Assembly: GCA_048370855.1 (NCBI GenBank)
Contig: DBGEOK010000057.1
Span: forward strand, 1 to 5,687
Source: Limiplasma sp048370855
GTDB taxonomy: Bacteria; Bacillota; Clostridia; Christensenellales; Aristaeellaceae
Length of the DNA stretch: 5,687 bases
Direction: 5' to 3'
Part shown: piece after piece, positions 4,137 to 5,687 of the stretch
Layout of the letters: each line of letters opens with the position of its first letter
Position numbering within the stretch: the stretch's first letter is position 1
Notes under the pieces: model-generated
The model's input: the letters and a program-made list of their open reading frames with translations, nothing else
Database searches by the model: none
Told to the model about the DNA's origin: nothing
Program-made: the position numbers and the translations under genes

Positions 4137-5687
4137 ATGAAGCGATCACGCAAAGGGACCAAGTGGCTTTTTGCCGCGCTGGCGGCCTTGCTGGCGCTGG
4201 CCGTTACGTGCCCGGCGGGCGGCGCGCTGGCCGCGCCGGAGCGCCGCGTGCTCAAGGTGGCGTTTCCGCAGGTGAACGGCTTTTCCATTACGGACGAGGA
4301 CGGCACGCGGCGCGGCCTGGTGGTGGACTTTCTGAACGAGATTTCCAAATATACCGACTGGGATTATGAATACGTCGATGTCAGCGCGGAAGACATGATC
4401 GAGGGCTTCCCAAACGGGGCGTTCGACCTGATGGGCGGCACCTACTACTCGCCCGACTGGGAGAGCCTGTACGGCTATCCCGATTACAACGCCGGGTACG
4501 TCAAATCCGTGCTGCTGGGCCGGCGCGACGACGACACCCTCAAGAGCTTCGACCAGAAGAGCATGAACGGCAAGACGGTCGGGGTGTATGAAAACGCGAA
4601 GGAGAACATCCGGCGGCTGAAAGCGTACCTGGCGATGAACGGCATCGAATGCGCGTTTCATTACTATACGAAGGAAGAGCTCTCCCCGGAGGGAAACCTT
4701 TACGCCTACTTGGAAAGCGGCGAGGTGGATTTGCTGCTGGGCAACGGCACGAAATCCAGGGAGCGGTTCCGGGTGGTCACGTCGTTTGACTCGCAGCCGC
4801 ACTACATCGTGTGCCGGCCGGACGACCGGGAAACGCTGGCCGGGCTGAACCTCGCGCTGGAGAAAATCTACGACGCGAACCCCGACTATGCCGACGAGTG
4901 CTACGCGGCCAACTTTCCGGGCTTCCGCAAGGCGGACATCCAGATCAGCCGGGAGGAGCGGGACTATATCGAGGCCAAGGGCACGGTGACGGTCGCCGTG
5001 ACCGAAAGCTGGCATCCGCTGCTCTGCCTCAACACCGCGACGGTCGCGCATAACGGCATCGTGCCGGACACGCTGGAAAAGGTGTCGGAGTTCACCGGGC
5101 TTTCGTTTGCCTATGTTTACGCCGAAACCTACATGGACGCCATCCGCCTGGTTCAGCAGGGCGAGGCCGACATGCTCGGCTTTTTCCTGGGGGACGAGGA
5201 CGACGCCGTCCGGATGGATCTGGCGCTGACCAAGCCCTTCGCGGCGCTGAACAACATGCTGGTGCGCAACAAGGCGACCAACTACCCCGACGCGGGGCTG
5301 ACCGGCGCCATCACCGAGGGCCGGACGCTGCCCCGGCAAATCAGCGTGGAACAGGTTCGGTCCTATTCGGACATCAAGGACGCGCTCCTGGCCGTCAACA
5401 ACGGGGAGGTCGATTTTGTCTACGGCCTCTCCAGCCGCCTGGAGCAGGATATCCAGCAGTACCACCTGGCCAACGTGGTGCCGGTATCGCTGGCCGACGG
5501 GGTGAGGGACGTGGCCTTCGCGCTGTCCCGCCCGGCGGACGCCACGCTGCTGACGGTATTCAACAAGGCGATTAACAGCATGTCCAGCAAGGAAAAGGAG
5601 ACCATTCTCAACCAGAACATGATCTCCGTGGGAGCCAGCGGGCTGTCCCTGACGGATTTGATCTACGCCAACCCCATGCTGTTTGTG
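4137..5687 (+). CDS. Partial receptor with tandem substrate-binding (SBP_bac_3-like) domains; 3' end beyond the window
   Basis: A single frame stays open for 517 codons to the last base, so the gene is incomplete only because the window ends. Residues 1-32 are a signal peptide: basic MKRSRKGTK, a hydrophobic Ala/Leu core at 10-23 and a cleavage site after ALA (30-32). The first binding domain (about 37-265) begins RVLKVAFP and includes GLVVDFLNEISKYTDWDYEY (60-79), the usual family segment. The second (about 270-500) begins SREERDYIEAKGTVTVAV (271-288) and has TKPFAALNN near its middle. The visible part ends with SLTDLIYANPMLF, the kind of juxtamembrane sequence that precedes a membrane helix in BvgS-like sensors. 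Such proteins bind small solutes such as amino acids outside the cell and usually end in a histidine kinase or GGDEF module. The ligand and output domain are not visible here. The usual ligand-binding arginine motif is not obvious in the first domain. It is probably co-transcribed with the preceding response regulator. Confidence 0.9.
   Translation, partial: MKRSRKGTKWLFAALAALLALAVTCPAGGALAAPERRVLKVAFPQVNGFSITDEDGTRRGLVVDFLNEISKYTDWDYEYVDVSAEDMIEGFPNGAFDLMGGTYYSPDWESLYGYPDYNAGYVKSVLLGRRDDDTLKSFDQKSMNGKTVGVYENAKENIRRLKAYLAMNGIECAFHYYTKEELSPEGNLYAYLESGEVDLLLGNGTKSRERFRVVTSFDSQPHYIVCRPDDRETLAGLNLALEKIYDANPDYADECYAANFPGFRKADIQISREERDYIEAKGTVTVAVTESWHPLLCLNTATVAHNGIVPDTLEKVSEFTGLSFAYVYAETYMDAIRLVQQGEADMLGFFLGDEDDAVRMDLALTKPFAALNNMLVRNKATNYPDAGLTGAITEGRTLPRQISVEQVRSYSDIKDALLAVNNGEVDFVYGLSSRLEQDIQQYHLANVVPVSLADGVRDVAFALSRPADATLLTVFNKAINSMSSKEKETILNQNMISVGASGLSLTDLIYANPMLFV

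Noticed and set aside
4146..5465. Open minus-strand frame of 439 codons opposite the receptor gene
   Set aside because: It is antisense to a frame with clear binding-protein domains and a signal peptide. Its product is His/Val/Arg-rich with no recognisable domain, as expected from the complement of GC-rich codons.
1..5687. CRISPR array, tRNA, rRNA, insertion sequence or transposase
   Set aside because: No regularly spaced repeats, no tRNA-like cloverleaf, no rRNA sequence and no transposase-like protein were found on either strand.

Overview
The window looks like chromosome from a high-GC member of the Clostridia (Bacillota), probably a gut-type Oscillospirales or related lineage. This is inferred from the protein families, strong GGAGG ribosome binding sites, a DUF4367-type membrane protein and GC-rich codon use; nothing in the sequence names the species. 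It splits into two divergent transcription units separated by about 590 bp without a convincing gene.

Left unit, minus strand: a promoter at 1605-1633 drives a 290-residue single-pass membrane protein with a DUF4367-like extracytoplasmic half (574-1446). It overlaps by 4 bp a 137-residue secreted protein of unknown function (164-577), and the unit closes with a textbook intrinsic terminator (54-82). An AT-rich patch of about 290-870 spans the gene junction and covers the outer half of the membrane protein plus the first part of the secreted protein.

Middle, 1447-2039: the minus-strand leader, a 12-bp perfect palindrome, a hairpin-rich block that resembles dispersed intergenic repeats of this bacterial group, a near-consensus plus-strand promoter (1879-1907) and a GC-rich structured leader.

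Right unit, plus strand: a 688-residue c-di-GMP protein (2040-4106) with the order receiver, HD-GYP phosphodiesterase, PAS-like domain, GGDEF diguanylate cyclase. Both enzymatic domains keep their key residues. Thirty bases later begins a second large gene (4137 to the window edge, 517 codons visible, no stop). It has a signal peptide and two tandem periplasmic-binding-protein (Venus-flytrap) domains and is cut off where a transmembrane segment and signalling domain would be expected. The simplest reading is a solute-sensing receptor feeding a bifunctional c-di-GMP response regulator. The receptor's output domain lies outside the window, so the phosphorelay is inferred, not seen.
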